Positions 1 through 8,323 of a DNA stretch of 54,325 bases are shown here, piece after piece. Position 1 is the first letter of the stretch, and each line of letters begins with the position of its first letter. The position numbers were made by a program, and so were the translations under genes. A model generated the notes under the pieces. That model was not told the origin of the DNA and ran no database searches. It worked only from the letters and a program-made list of their open reading frames with translations. The DNA comes from HGM04593 sp045613945 (GTDB lineage: Bacteria; Bacteroidota; Bacteroidia; Bacteroidales; Bacteroidaceae). Location of the stretch: positions 1 to 54,325 of the forward strand of contig JAZLBZ010000091.1 in assembly GCA_045613945.1 (NCBI GenBank), in the 5' to 3' direction.

Positions 1-1083
1 ATCCACATCACAGACCTCTCTTGGGGCCGCGTAAACGATCCTACAGAGGTTGTAACTCTCGACCAGAAGATCAATGTTGTTATCATCGACTTCGATGATG
101 AGAAGAAGCGCATTGCTCTGGGCTTGAAGCAGCTCACTCCACACCCATGGGATGCTATTGACGCTGACCTCAAGGTAGGTGACGTAGTTAAGGGTAAGGT
201 AGTTGTTATGGCTGACTACGGTGCATTCATCGAGATCGCTCCTGGCGTTGAGGGTCTTATCCACGTTTCAGAGATGTCTTGGAACCAGCACTTGCGTTCA
301 GCTCAGGACTTCATGAAGGTTGGCGAAGAGGTAGAGGCAGTTATCCTCACACTCGACCGCGACGAGCGCAAGATGTCACTCGGTATCAAGCAGCTTAAGG
401 AGGATCCTTGGGCAAGCATCGAGGAGAAGTATCCTATCGGTTCAAAGCACACTGCTAAGGTTCGCAACTTCACAAACTTCGGTATCTTCGTTGAGATTGA
501 GGAGGGTGTTGACGGCCTTATCCACATCAGCGACCTCTCTTGGACAAAGAAGGTTAAGCACCCATCTGAGTTTACACAGATTGGCGAGGCTATCGATGTT
601 CAGGTATTGGAGATCGACAAGGAGAACCGTCGTTTGAGCCTCGGCCACAAGCAGCTCGAGGAGAACCCATGGGATGTATTCGAGACAGTATTCACTGTAG
701 GTTCAATCCACGAGGGTGTTATCACAGAACTCATTGACAAGGGCGCAGTTGTTTCATTGCCTTACGGCGTTGAGGGCTTCGCAACTCCAAAGCACCTCGT
801 TAAGGAGGATGGCACACAGGCTGCTGCAGAGGAGAAGTTGTCATTCAAGGTAATCGAGTTCAACAAGGAGGCTAAGCGCATCATCCTTTCTCACAGCCGC
901 ATCTTCGAGGATGCTGCTAAGGAGGAGGAGAAGGCTGAGAAGAAGGCCGCTGCTGCTGCTCGCAAGACAAAGAAGGCCGAGGAGGCTGCACCTGCAATCC
1001 AGAACCAGGCTGCTGCTACAACTCTCGGTGACATCGATGCACTTGCAGCACTCAAGAGCAAGCTCGAGGGTAAAGGTGAATAA
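1..1083 (+). CDS. rpsA: 30S ribosomal protein S1 (5' end outside window)
   Basis: The reading frame is open from base 1, so the N-terminal part of the protein lies outside the window; about 360 residues are visible. S1 binds mRNA on the 30S subunit and helps translation start, which matters in Bacteroidetes because strong Shine-Dalgarno sites are rare. The visible part has consecutive S1 (OB-fold) repeats with the recurring pattern G-x-V-x-G-x-V, F-V-E-I, G-L-I-H-x-S-x-L/M-S-W and a spacer ending in GLKQL or GHKQL followed by NPW or HPW. The tail from about base 900 is a Lys/Glu/Ala-rich low-complexity stretch, usual for Bacteroidetes S1. Codon use is highly biased, as expected for a highly expressed gene. 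A rho-independent terminator follows directly. Confidence 0.97.
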   Translation: MHITDLSWGRVNDPTEVVTLDQKINVVIIDFDDEKKRIALGLKQLTPHPWDAIDADLKVGDVVKGKVVVMADYGAFIEIAPGVEGLIHVSEMSWNQHLRSAQDFMKVGEEVEAVILTLDRDERKMSLGIKQLKEDPWASIEEKYPIGSKHTAKVRNFTNFGIFVEIEEGVDGLIHISDLSWTKKVKHPSEFTQIGEAIDVQVLEIDKENRRLSLGHKQLEENPWDVFETVFTVGSIHEGVITELIDKGAVVSLPYGVEGFATPKHLVKEDGTQAAAEEKLSFKVIEFNKEAKRIILSHSRIFEDAAKEEEKAEKKAAAAARKTKKAEEAAPAIQNQAAATTLGDIDALAALKSKLEGKGE

Positions 1084-1107
1084 TTGATTTAATTCACAAT
1101 ATCTACG

Positions 1108-1143
1108 GTTGAGGCTGTCCATGCGGACAGCCTCAACTTTTTT
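1108..1143 (+). terminator. rho-independent terminator of rpsA
   Basis: A perfect 13-bp stem (1108-1120 with 1125-1137), a 4-base loop and a run of six T (1138-1143), 25 bases after the rpsA stop codon. Confidence 0.93.
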
Positions 1144-1155
1144 ATACCAGTTAGT

Positions 1156-1187
1156 ATTGCTTTTTCACGCTCTAATAAGTAAATTTG
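1156..1187 (+). promoter_or_regulatory. Bacteroidetes-type promoter of rnz
   Basis: The -7 element TAAATTTG lies at 1180-1187 and a -33-like ATTG at 1156-1159, with 20 bp between them. The expected transcription start is only about 0-3 bases before the ATG at 1195, which suggests a leaderless or almost leaderless mRNA. Confidence 0.65.
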
Positions 1188-1194
1188 CCAAACT

Positions 1195-2112
1195 ATGGAA
1201 CCATTCGAGATACACATACTGGGTTGTGGTTCGGCCTTGCCAACTACACGACACAATGCAAGTGCGCAGATAATAAAGATAGGGAACAAGCAGTTTATGG
1301 TCGATTGCGGCGAGGGCACACAGGTGCAGTTGCGCAGGAGCCACATACACTTCTCGTTCATAAACCACATTTTCATATCACATCTGCACGGCGACCACTG
1401 TTTTGGCCTGATAGGACTAATATCGACCTTTGCACTGCTTGGCCGCACAGCCCCACTGCACATATATGCCGACTCTAATCTCGAAGAGGTAATGAAGCCA
1501 CAGATAGATTTCTTCTGCAAAGGAATGAACTATCCGTTATTCTTCCACGCCATAGACGCCACCAAACAGGAAGTCATATTTGAGGACAACACAATAACAG
1601 TGGAGACCTTGCCGCTCAGGCACCGTATGCCCTGCTGCGGTTTCCTGTTCCGCGAAAAGCCAAAGAGACGACACCTCATTGGCGACATAGTTAACTTCTA
1701 CAATATACCGGCATACATGCGTCAGGCAATAAAGGAGGGAGCAGACTACACCACCCCCGACGGCGAAGTCATTCCCAACAGCAGACTCACAAGGGAACCC
1801 GATCCTTCACGCAGTTATGCCTACTGCAGTGACACTGCACCCTGCACCCACAACAACGAAGCGTTGAAGGATGTGAACCTGCTCTATCACGAGGCTACAT
1901 TTGCCGAGAGCGAGAAAGAGCGTGCAGCACAGACATTCCACAGCACAGCACGCCAGGCTGCGCAAATAGCACATAGCGCCGGAGTAAGAAAACTGATGAT
2001 CGGACACTACTCATCGCGCTACGAGACACCCGACATTCTGCTGAGCGAAGCACGCGAACTGTTCCCGGAGACCATTGCAGCAAAAGAAGGCCTTATTGTA
2101 AACGTCGACTAA
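1195..2112 (+). CDS. rnz: ribonuclease Z (tRNA 3'-processing endonuclease)
   Basis: A 305-residue metallo-beta-lactamase-fold enzyme expected to cut the 3' trailer from precursor tRNAs. The N-terminus reads ILGCGSALPTTRHNAS, typical of RNase Z, and the zinc motif HLHGDHCFGL is intact at about residues 63-72. Further expected ligands are visible in the SDTAPC stretch, in YHEATF and in the final GHYSSRY block. The length matches the short RNase Z form. ATG 1195 is the only sensible start, since the conserved N-terminus begins there and the -7 promoter element ends at 1187. It lies downstream of rpsA but behind its own promoter and the rpsA terminator. The next gene begins 5 bases after the stop, so both are probably cotranscribed. 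Confidence 0.95.
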   Translation: MEPFEIHILGCGSALPTTRHNASAQIIKIGNKQFMVDCGEGTQVQLRRSHIHFSFINHIFISHLHGDHCFGLIGLISTFALLGRTAPLHIYADSNLEEVMKPQIDFFCKGMNYPLFFHAIDATKQEVIFEDNTITVETLPLRHRMPCCGFLFREKPKRRHLIGDIVNFYNIPAYMRQAIKEGADYTTPDGEVIPNSRLTREPDPSRSYAYCSDTAPCTHNNEALKDVNLLYHEATFAESEKERAAQTFHSTARQAAQIAHSAGVRKLMIGHYSSRYETPDILLSEARELFPETIAAKEGLIVNVD

Positions 2113-2117
2113 ACCAT

Positions 2118-2723
2118 TTGCCATTGCAGGCATCTAAAGGGAAACACAATAACAAGACAACTGTGCAAAAGAAAGAGTACAATGAAGAGATAATCATAGC
2201 ACAGCTCAGGGACGAGAATCTCAGGGCTGCGGCATTCTCTGCCATTGTAAAGGAGCACAGCGAGAGTATTTATTGGCACATAAGGCGCATGGTACTCACA
2301 CACGACGATGCCGACGACCTTGTACAGAACACATTCATAAAAGCCTGGATGAACATTGACAGTTTTCAGGGCAAATCAAAAGTCTCCACCTGGCTCTACC
2401 GCATTGCCATAAACGAGACACTCACATTCATCAACAAGAACCGCGCCACGCTCATCTCGATTGACACGCCGGAAGGCTCAATAGCGGAACAACTAGAGGA
2501 AGATGTATACTTCTGTGGCGACAAGGCCGACGCTATGCTACAGGAGGCCATCATGCGCCTGCCCGAAAAGCAACGCCTTGTCTTCAACCTCAAATATTAC
2601 GACGAGATGAAATATGAGGACATGTCCGCCCTGCTCGACACAAGCGTTGGCGCACTCAAGGCATCATACCACATAGCAGTGAAGAAAATTGAGGAATATT
2701 TGAAGGATACAGAAAATTCTTAG
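2118..2723 (+). CDS. ECF-type RNA polymerase sigma factor
   Basis: About 200 residues with the two-domain layout of extracytoplasmic-function sigma-70 factors. Region 2 is seen as DDADDLVQNTFIKAW followed by FQGKSKVSTWLYRIAINE, and region 4 as LPEKQRLVFNLKYYDEMKYEDMS followed by a helix-turn-helix. It would direct RNA polymerase to a small regulon, most likely for envelope stress given the two genes that follow. The start is uncertain: TTG at 2118 gives the longest frame, but GTG at 2163 lies closer to the conserved region. It is followed by a small single-span membrane protein and a secreted helical protein, the usual sigma, anti-sigma-like and periplasmic partner arrangement in Bacteroidetes. 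Confidence 0.93.
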   Translation: MPLQASKGKHNNKTTVQKKEYNEEIIIAQLRDENLRAAAFSAIVKEHSESIYWHIRRMVLTHDDADDLVQNTFIKAWMNIDSFQGKSKVSTWLYRIAINETLTFINKNRATLISIDTPEGSIAEQLEEDVYFCGDKADAMLQEAIMRLPEKQRLVFNLKYYDEMKYEDMSALLDTSVGALKASYHIAVKKIEEYLKDTENS

Positions 2724-2779
2724 ACAAAACGAATTAAACCTTCAGCAAAATATTCCGTCATATATGCAGAAGTTGAATC

Positions 2780-3124
2780 ATGGAAAATAAGAACAACATA
2801 GGCAAGCACACATTCACAGTGCCCGAAGGATACTTCGAGAAACTCAGCAGCGAGATACTCAGTGCAACCGTTGAGCGCCGCCCAATCAAGCAGCAGCACA
2901 AGGGGCACGTACTGGGCCTCTTCGGCCGCTTTATAGGCTACGCCGCTGCAGTAGCGCTGCTCTTTATCGTGGCAAAGCACACATTCATGGCAGAGAGCAA
3001 CGGCAACACAGCATGGACCGAAGGCAGCAATGCCCAGGACGAGTACATAGACAATGTACTCAACAGTTACGCCATAGACGACTACACATTCTACTGCTAC
3101 CTCACTGACAGCGATTTTGAATAA
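2780..3124 (+). CDS. small single-span membrane protein, possible anti-sigma partner
   Basis: 114 residues. The N-terminal cytoplasmic part carries the HTFTVPEGYFEKL stretch common in Bacteroidetes proteins encoded just after ECF sigma factors. One hydrophobic span follows at about residues 52-68 (FIGYAAAVALLFIVAKH), then an acidic, Tyr-rich C-terminal part outside. The gene starts 57 bases after the sigma factor and ends 17 bases before the next gene, so the three probably form an operon. The topology (short cytoplasmic N-terminus, one span) suits an anti-sigma factor, but no HxxxCxxC zinc motif is present. The role is inferred mainly from position. Confidence 0.8.
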   Translation: MENKNNIGKHTFTVPEGYFEKLSSEILSATVERRPIKQQHKGHVLGLFGRFIGYAAAVALLFIVAKHTFMAESNGNTAWTEGSNAQDEYIDNVLNSYAIDDYTFYCYLTDSDFE

Positions 3125-3141
3125 CTTGACAAACCTATAAT

Positions 3142-3618
3142 ATGAAAAGAGTACTATTTACAATGCTGTTTCTCTTTCTTGCAACAATAACGGCAGGAGC
3201 ACAGGAGAACCAGAAGAAAAGACCGCATTTCTCACCCGAAGAGTTCCAGGCAAAGCAAAGAGAGTACATAACAGAAAAGGCCGGACTTACAGCTCAGGAG
3301 GCCGATGCATTCTTTCCCCTATTCTTTGAACTGCAAAAGAAGAAATTCGACCTTGAGCGCGATGCACGCAAGGATTTCAAGAAACAGCGTGGAGAGCAGA
3401 TGACCGAGGAGGAGTGCCGCGCATTTGTCTACAATATGGCCGATGTAAAAATAGAGATTGCAAAACTGGAAAGAGAGTACGCTGACAAGTACCTTGAAGT
3501 ACTCTCCCCCTGCAAGGTACGCAGGGTGCAGCACGCCGAGGGCTCATTCCAGCGCGATCTTATGAAAAAGATGACAGAGCGCCGCGACAAGGCCCACAAG
3601 GAGAAAAAAACAGAATAA
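3142..3618 (+). CDS. secreted helical protein, Spy/CpxP-like in character
   Basis: 158 residues. The N-terminus is a clear signal peptide (MKRVLFTMLFLFLATITAGAQ) with probable cleavage after the Ala-Gly-Ala stretch near residue 20. The mature part is highly charged and helical, with FSPEEFQAKQREYITEKAGL, LTAQEADAFFPLFFEL and long Lys/Arg/Glu helices. Such proteins are common behind Bacteroidetes ECF sigma factors and resemble the Spy/CpxP periplasmic stress proteins in composition and the LTxxEA-type turn. It ends in a bidirectional terminator shared with mazG. An exact function cannot be stated. Confidence 0.8.
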   Translation: MKRVLFTMLFLFLATITAGAQENQKKRPHFSPEEFQAKQREYITEKAGLTAQEADAFFPLFFELQKKKFDLERDARKDFKKQRGEQMTEEECRAFVYNMADVKIEIAKLEREYADKYLEVLSPCKVRRVQHAEGSFQRDLMKKMTERRDKAHKEKKTE

Positions 3619-3665
3619 CATAACACAGGCAGGTCACCAATTTGGGAACCTGCCTGTGTTATGTT
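3617..3665. terminator. bidirectional terminator between convergent genes
   Basis: A perfect 18-bp inverted repeat (3617-3634 with 3648-3665) and a 13-base loop between the plus-strand gene ending at 3618 and the minus-strand mazG ending at 3680. A/T-rich flanks on both sides allow it to work for both. Confidence 0.85.
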
Positions 3666-3679
3666 ACCGAATAAAAAAA

Positions 3680-4465
3680 TCAAAGCCCCTCTCTTTTTGC
3701 CTCGTTCCAAAGAGCATCCATCTCCTCGAGCGACATGTCGCGCAAATTGCGTCCTTGACCAATTGAATGTTCCTCGACATAGTTAAAGCGGTTGCGGAAC
3801 TTGTTGTTCGTCAGTTCAAGCGCATTATCGGGATTTATGCCGTAAAGGCGCGATGCATTCACAAGACTGAAGAGCAAATCGCCGAACTCCTTTTCCATAG
3901 AAGCCTTGTCACCCGATTCCATTTCGGCCTCAATCTCGGCAATCTCCTCCTTGACTTTTGCCCACACATCCTCTTTCTTCTCCCAATCAAAGCCTACGTT
4001 GGCAGCCTTCTCCTGCATACGGTAGGCCTTTATGAGCGATGGCATCGATGCCGGCACACCGCTGAGGATTGTCTTGTTGCCATCCTTTTCGGTCATCTTC
4101 AGTTGTTCCCAGTTCTTGCACACCTCGCCGGCAGTCTCAGCAACCGCATCACCAAAGACGTGCGGATGACGATAGATGAGTTTGTCGCACAAACGGTCAC
4201 ACACATCCTTCATATCGAACTGCTGCTTCTCCTGCGCAATCTTCGCATAGAAGGCAACGTGCAGCAGCACATCGCCAAGTTCCTTGCATATATTCTGTGT
4301 ATCGTCGGCCACCAGAGCATCCGACAGTTCAAAGCACTCCTCTATTGTGTTTGGGCGCAGGCTGCTGTTTGTCTGTTTCCTGTCCCAGGGACACTTCACG
4401 CGCAACTCATCAAGCACATCCAGGAAACGCCCGAAAGCATCCAAAATCTCTTCTTTACTATGCAT
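3680..4465 (-). CDS. mazG: nucleoside triphosphate pyrophosphohydrolase MazG
   Basis: About 261 residues, the usual size of two-domain MazG, which hydrolyses NTPs and dNTPs to monophosphates and pyrophosphate and limits misincorporation and (p)ppGpp. Motifs of the all-alpha NTP-PPase fold are seen twice: CPWDRKQTNSSLRPNTIEECFEL followed by KELGDVLLHVAFYAKI, then EEIAEIEAEM followed by KEFGDLLFSLVNASR. The EExxE and ExxD metal-binding patterns are present in both halves. The ATG at 4465 is chosen over the TTG at 4471 because it fits the protein family and a promoter whose -7 box ends at 4487. It is transcribed divergently from valS. Confidence 0.93.
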   Translation of the reverse strand: MHSKEEILDAFGRFLDVLDELRVKCPWDRKQTNSSLRPNTIEECFELSDALVADDTQNICKELGDVLLHVAFYAKIAQEKQQFDMKDVCDRLCDKLIYRHPHVFGDAVAETAGEVCKNWEQLKMTEKDGNKTILSGVPASMPSLIKAYRMQEKAANVGFDWEKKEDVWAKVKEEIAEIEAEMESGDKASMEKEFGDLLFSLVNASRLYGINPDNALELTNNKFRNRFNYVEEHSIGQGRNLRDMSLEEMDALWNEAKREGL

Positions 4466-4486
4466 AGTCAATATCTATTTATTACA

Positions 4487-4516
4487 CAAAAGTAGAACAA
4501 AAGAGCGAATTTCAAA
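4487..4516 (-). promoter_or_regulatory. Bacteroidetes-type promoter of mazG
   Basis: On the minus strand TTTG (4516-4513) is followed after 18 bp by TACTTTTG (4494-4487), a full match to the TAnnTTTG consensus. The ATG at 4465 lies about 21 bases beyond the -7 box, giving a short leader. Confidence 0.7.
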
Positions 4517-4599
4517 ACCCCTGCAGATATTTCGCACCATCAAAGAGCATTTTAGTGATTTTTTTGCCCTGTAAAGACGTATATTTTAATAATAAGAGT

Positions 4600-4607
4600 T
4601 AACTTTG
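4600..4607 (+). promoter_or_regulatory. -7 element of the valS promoter
   Basis: TAACTTTG matches TAnnTTTG. No good TTTG is seen 18-21 bp upstream, so only the -7 half is supported. The leader to the valS ATG would be about 45 bases and is A-rich, as usual before Bacteroidetes start codons. Confidence 0.5.
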
Positions 4608-4657
4608 CAATTTGGAAAATATTAAATTTGGAATAAAAATATAAAATTCAAAATACT

Positions 4658-7408
4658 ATGAGCCTAGCAAGCACTTATATACCTGCAGAGGTTGAAGAGA
4701 AATGGTACGAGTACTGGTTGAAGAACAACCTTTTCCACTCGGAGCCCGATGAAAGAGAACCATACACAATCGTTATCCCCCCACCAAACGTAACCGGAGT
4801 GTTGCACATGGGCCACATGCTCAACAACACCATTCAGGACATCCTTGTACGCCGCGCACGTATGCTTGGCAAAAATGCCTGCTGGGTACCCGGTACAGAC
4901 CATGCATCAATTGCCACAGAGGCTAAGGTTGTGAAGAAACTTGCCGGACAGGGCATCAAGAAGAGCGACCTCACACGCGAGGAGTTCCTCAAGCACGCCT
5001 GGGAGTGGACCGACGAGCATGGCGGCATCATCCTGCAGCAGTTGCGCAAGCTTGGCGCATCGTGCGACTGGGACCGCACATCGTTCACAATGGACGAGAT
5101 ACGCAGCAAGAGCGTCATCAAGGTATTCTGCGACCTTTACAACAAGGGCCTCATCTATCGTGGCCTTCGCATGGTGAACTGGGACCCAAAAGCACAGACA
5201 GCACTCAGCAACGAGGAGGTTATCTACAAGGAGGAGAAGAGCAAACTCTACTACCTCAAGTACTATGTTGACGAGGCTGCAGGCAGCACCGACGGCGAGG
5301 AGGCCAATGCTGTGACACTCGCGGCGACAGATGCATTTGACCCAACAGTAAAGCACCAGATTCTGCACCGCGACGCAAATGGCCGCCGCTATGCTGTGGT
5401 AGCAACAACACGCCCCGAGACAATTATGGGCGATACCGCAATGTGCATCAACCCCAAAGACCCAAAGAACAGTTGGCTCAAGGGCAAAAGAGTTATCGTG
5501 CCACTTGTAAACCGCTCAATTCCCGTTATCGAGGACCGCTATGTTGAGATTGAGTTCGGTACAGGCTGCCTCAAGGTTACCCCTGCTCACGACACCAATG
5601 ACTACATGCTTGGAAAGACACACAACCTTGAGACAATCGACATCTTCAATGCCGATGCAACCATCAGCGAGGCTGCCGGAATGTATGTTGGCCAGGACCG
5701 CATGGATGTACGCGTGCAGATTGCAAAGGACCTTGCCGATGCTGATCTTTTGGAGAAGGTTGAGGACTACGAGAACAAGGTTGGCTACAGCGAGCGCAAC
5801 TCTGACACAGCAGTTGAGCCACGTCTTTGCATGCAGTGGTTCCTGCGCATGCAGCACTTTGCAGACATTGCATTGCCACCTGTAATGGAGGACAAACTCA
5901 AATTCTACCCTACAAAATACAAGACAACATACAACAACTGGCTTGCAAATATTCAGGACTGGTGCATCAGCCGCCAGTTGTGGTGGGGACATCGCATCCC
6001 TGCATATTTCCTTCCTGTTGCCGAGGGCGCAGAAGAGAAGTTCGTTGTAGCAGAGAGCCGCGAGGAGGCACTCGCACTTGCAAAGTCAATCCCAGGCTAT
6101 GAGAACATCACCGCCGAGGAACTCCGCCACGACGAGGACGCACTCGACACATGGTTCAGTTCATGGCTGTGGCCAATCTCACTGTTCAACGGCATTCTTG
6201 AGCCGGGCAACAAGGAGATTAGTTACTACTACCCCACAAACGACCTCGTTACAGGTCCGGATATTATCTTCTTCTGGGTTGCACGTATGATTATGGCAGG
6301 CTATGAGTATGAGGGCGACATGCCATTCAAGAACGTATACTTCACAGGTATCGTACGCGACAAACTAGGCCGTAAGATGAGCAAGTCGCTCGGCAACAGC
6401 CCCGACCCGCTAGAGCTCATTGCACGCTATGGCGCCGACGGTGTACGCATGGGTATCATGCTCTCGGCACCTGCAGGCAACGACATCCTCTTCGATGACA
6501 GCCTTTGCGAGCAGGGACGTAACTTCTGCAACAAGATATGGAATGCATTCCGCCTTGTAAAGGGCTGGAACGTAAGCAGCGACATTGAGCAGCCCGAGAG
6601 CAGCAAACTAGCCATCAAGTACTTTGGCGAGACACTTGCAAAGGCTGCCGCTGAACTTGACGATCTCTTTGGCAAATACCGCCTTAACGAGGCTTTGATG
6701 ACTGTGTACTCACTCTTCTGGGACGAGTTCTCGGCATGGTACCTCGAGATGATTAAGCCCGCATACGGTTCTCCAATTGATGCAGCAACATACGAGGCTA
6801 CACTCGGTTACTTCGACAGCCTGTTGCGCCTGCTCCACCCATTCATGCCATTCATCACCGAGGAACTGTGGCAGAACATCAAGGAACGCAAGGATGGCGA
6901 GAGCATCATGGTGCAGAGCACAAAGGAACTTGCCGCAGAGTGCGACGAGGCCTTCCTGGGCAAGATTGCGATAATGAAGGAGGTTATTGGCGGTGTACGC
7001 GCTACACGCCAGCAGAAGAACCTCTCGCCACGCGAGCCGTTGGCACTGCAGATTGTAGGCGAGTCGCCCGTTGCAGGCCTTGAGAGCGTGATGACCAAGA
7101 TGGCAAACCTCTCATCGCTAGAGTGTGTTGCAACACCCGACGACACAGCAGTCTCGTTCCGCGTAGGCACAACAGAGTTCGCCATCCCAATGGGCTCACT
7201 CATTGACAAGGATGCCGAGATTGCAAAGATGCAAGAGGAACTCGCATACCACGAGAAGTTCCTCAAGAGCGTTGAGGCAAAGCTTAGCAACGAGAACTTT
7301 GTAAGCAAGGCTCCCGAGAAGATTATTGCCATTGAGCGCAAGAAGCAGTCCGACGCAATGGAGAAGATTGCAATGCTCAAGGAAAGCATACAGAAACTCT
7401 CGAAGTAA
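4658..7408 (+). CDS. valS: valyl-tRNA synthetase
   Basis: A 916-residue class I aminoacyl-tRNA synthetase that charges tRNA-Val in the cytoplasm. The HIGH-type signature is seen as PPPNVTGVLHMGHML near residues 43-57 and the KMSKS loop as GRKMSKSLGNSPDP near residues 573-586. The large insertion between them holds the CP1 editing domain with TTRPETIMGDTA, which hydrolyses mischarged Thr-tRNA. The anticodon-binding helical domain follows and the protein ends in the Lys/Glu-rich coiled coil typical of ValRS. Length is normal. The ATG follows an A-rich leader. The next gene starts 9 bases after the stop and is probably cotranscribed. Confidence 0.98.
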   Translation: MSLASTYIPAEVEEKWYEYWLKNNLFHSEPDEREPYTIVIPPPNVTGVLHMGHMLNNTIQDILVRRARMLGKNACWVPGTDHASIATEAKVVKKLAGQGIKKSDLTREEFLKHAWEWTDEHGGIILQQLRKLGASCDWDRTSFTMDEIRSKSVIKVFCDLYNKGLIYRGLRMVNWDPKAQTALSNEEVIYKEEKSKLYYLKYYVDEAAGSTDGEEANAVTLAATDAFDPTVKHQILHRDANGRRYAVVATTRPETIMGDTAMCINPKDPKNSWLKGKRVIVPLVNRSIPVIEDRYVEIEFGTGCLKVTPAHDTNDYMLGKTHNLETIDIFNADATISEAAGMYVGQDRMDVRVQIAKDLADADLLEKVEDYENKVGYSERNSDTAVEPRLCMQWFLRMQHFADIALPPVMEDKLKFYPTKYKTTYNNWLANIQDWCISRQLWWGHRIPAYFLPVAEGAEEKFVVAESREEALALAKSIPGYENITAEELRHDEDALDTWFSSWLWPISLFNGILEPGNKEISYYYPTNDLVTGPDIIFFWVARMIMAGYEYEGDMPFKNVYFTGIVRDKLGRKMSKSLGNSPDPLELIARYGADGVRMGIMLSAPAGNDILFDDSLCEQGRNFCNKIWNAFRLVKGWNVSSDIEQPESSKLAIKYFGETLAKAAAELDDLFGKYRLNEALMTVYSLFWDEFSAWYLEMIKPAYGSPIDAATYEATLGYFDSLLRLLHPFMPFITEELWQNIKERKDGESIMVQSTKELAAECDEAFLGKIAIMKEVIGGVRATRQQKNLSPREPLALQIVGESPVAGLESVMTKMANLSSLECVATPDDTAVSFRVGTTEFAIPMGSLIDKDAEIAKMQEELAYHEKFLKSVEAKLSNENFVSKAPEKIIAIERKKQSDAMEKIAMLKESIQKLSK

Positions 7409-7417
7409 CACAACATA

Positions 7418-8308
7418 ATGAAGGACAAGAAAAAAATCATAATCATCTCACTGAGCGTACTTGTTGCCGTGCTGGCAATAGGCATGGCTATCGTCTGGGC
7501 CAACCTAAAGGAGAGCGAGAAGCAGAATGTAGAGATACAGGAACTTATCGCCCTTGAACAGGAGGAGATGCTCAACGACCTGCAGAACGCGCAGATCGAG
7601 TATGACGAGCTGAAGAAAAAAATCCTCAGCAACGACTCGCTGCTGGTGAGACTTGAGCAGGAGCAGTTGCGCACACAGCAGCTATATGATGAACTGCAGG
7701 CCACAAAGGCCACCAGCGCTGCCGAGATCAAGCGCCTGAAGAAGGAACTCAAGACTCTTCGCGGAGTGCTCGAGAGTTACGTGGTGCAGATTGACTCGCT
7801 CTACCGCGAGAACACCGAACTGAAGAATGAGAACACCAAACTCATTGCGGGAAAGAAGAAGGTGGAGATGGAGAGAAACGAACTTGCCAAAGAGAAAGAG
7901 GCACTCAGCGAAAAGGTCGACCTTGCATCGCAGCTCGACGCGACCAACGTAAACGTAAGACTGCTGCGCAGCAACGGCAAGGAAACCGAGAAAATCAAGC
8001 GCGCAAAGCAGATTTGCGTTACTTGTACCATCTCAAAGAACATAACCGCAAGCACCGGTGACAAAAAAGCATACGTGAGGATTATGCAACCCGGTGGAGA
8101 ACCGCTGACAAAGGGATACAGCAACACCTTCAAGTACGAGAACCGCGATATCAGCTATTCAATGAGCAGAGATTTCGAGTTCACAGGCGAGGAGCAGTCA
8201 CTTACATTCTATTGGGACATTGAAGAGACACTGCAGAAAGGATGTTATCGTGCCTATATCTTTGTTGACGGGAATATGATTGGCGAGGGATACGCTGATT
8301 TTGAATAA
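7418..8308 (+). CDS. membrane-anchored coiled-coil protein, function unknown
   Basis: 296 residues. A short basic N-terminus precedes one transmembrane segment at about residues 8-28 (IIISLSVLVAVLAIGMAIVW). A long Glu/Lys/Leu-rich coiled coil follows to about residue 185, and then a compact C-terminal domain of about 100 residues rich in aromatic and beta-type stretches (YVRIMQPGGEPL, FYWDIEETLQKGCYRAYIF). The likely orientation is a single anchor with the coiled coil and C-terminal domain outside the cytoplasm. The same layout recurs in Bacteroidetes genomes, but I know no assigned function. It lies 9 bases after valS and 15 bases before the next gene. Confidence 0.85.
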   Translation: MKDKKKIIIISLSVLVAVLAIGMAIVWANLKESEKQNVEIQELIALEQEEMLNDLQNAQIEYDELKKKILSNDSLLVRLEQEQLRTQQLYDELQATKATSAAEIKRLKKELKTLRGVLESYVVQIDSLYRENTELKNENTKLIAGKKKVEMERNELAKEKEALSEKVDLASQLDATNVNVRLLRSNGKETEKIKRAKQICVTCTISKNITASTGDKKAYVRIMQPGGEPLTKGYSNTFKYENRDISYSMSRDFEFTGEEQSLTFYWDIEETLQKGCYRAYIFVDGNMIGEGYADFE

Positions 8309-8323
8309 GAGAGAGAATTTTAT

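Noticed and set aside
3767..4495. A 242-codon open frame on the plus strand
   Set aside because: It lies entirely antisense to mazG, which has clear family motifs and its own promoter; the translation shows no recognisable pattern.
6808..7752. A 314-codon open frame on the minus strand
   Set aside because: It lies antisense to the end of valS and the start of the next gene. Its Ser/Phe/Leu-rich composition is typical of the complement of a Glu/Lys-rich coding strand.
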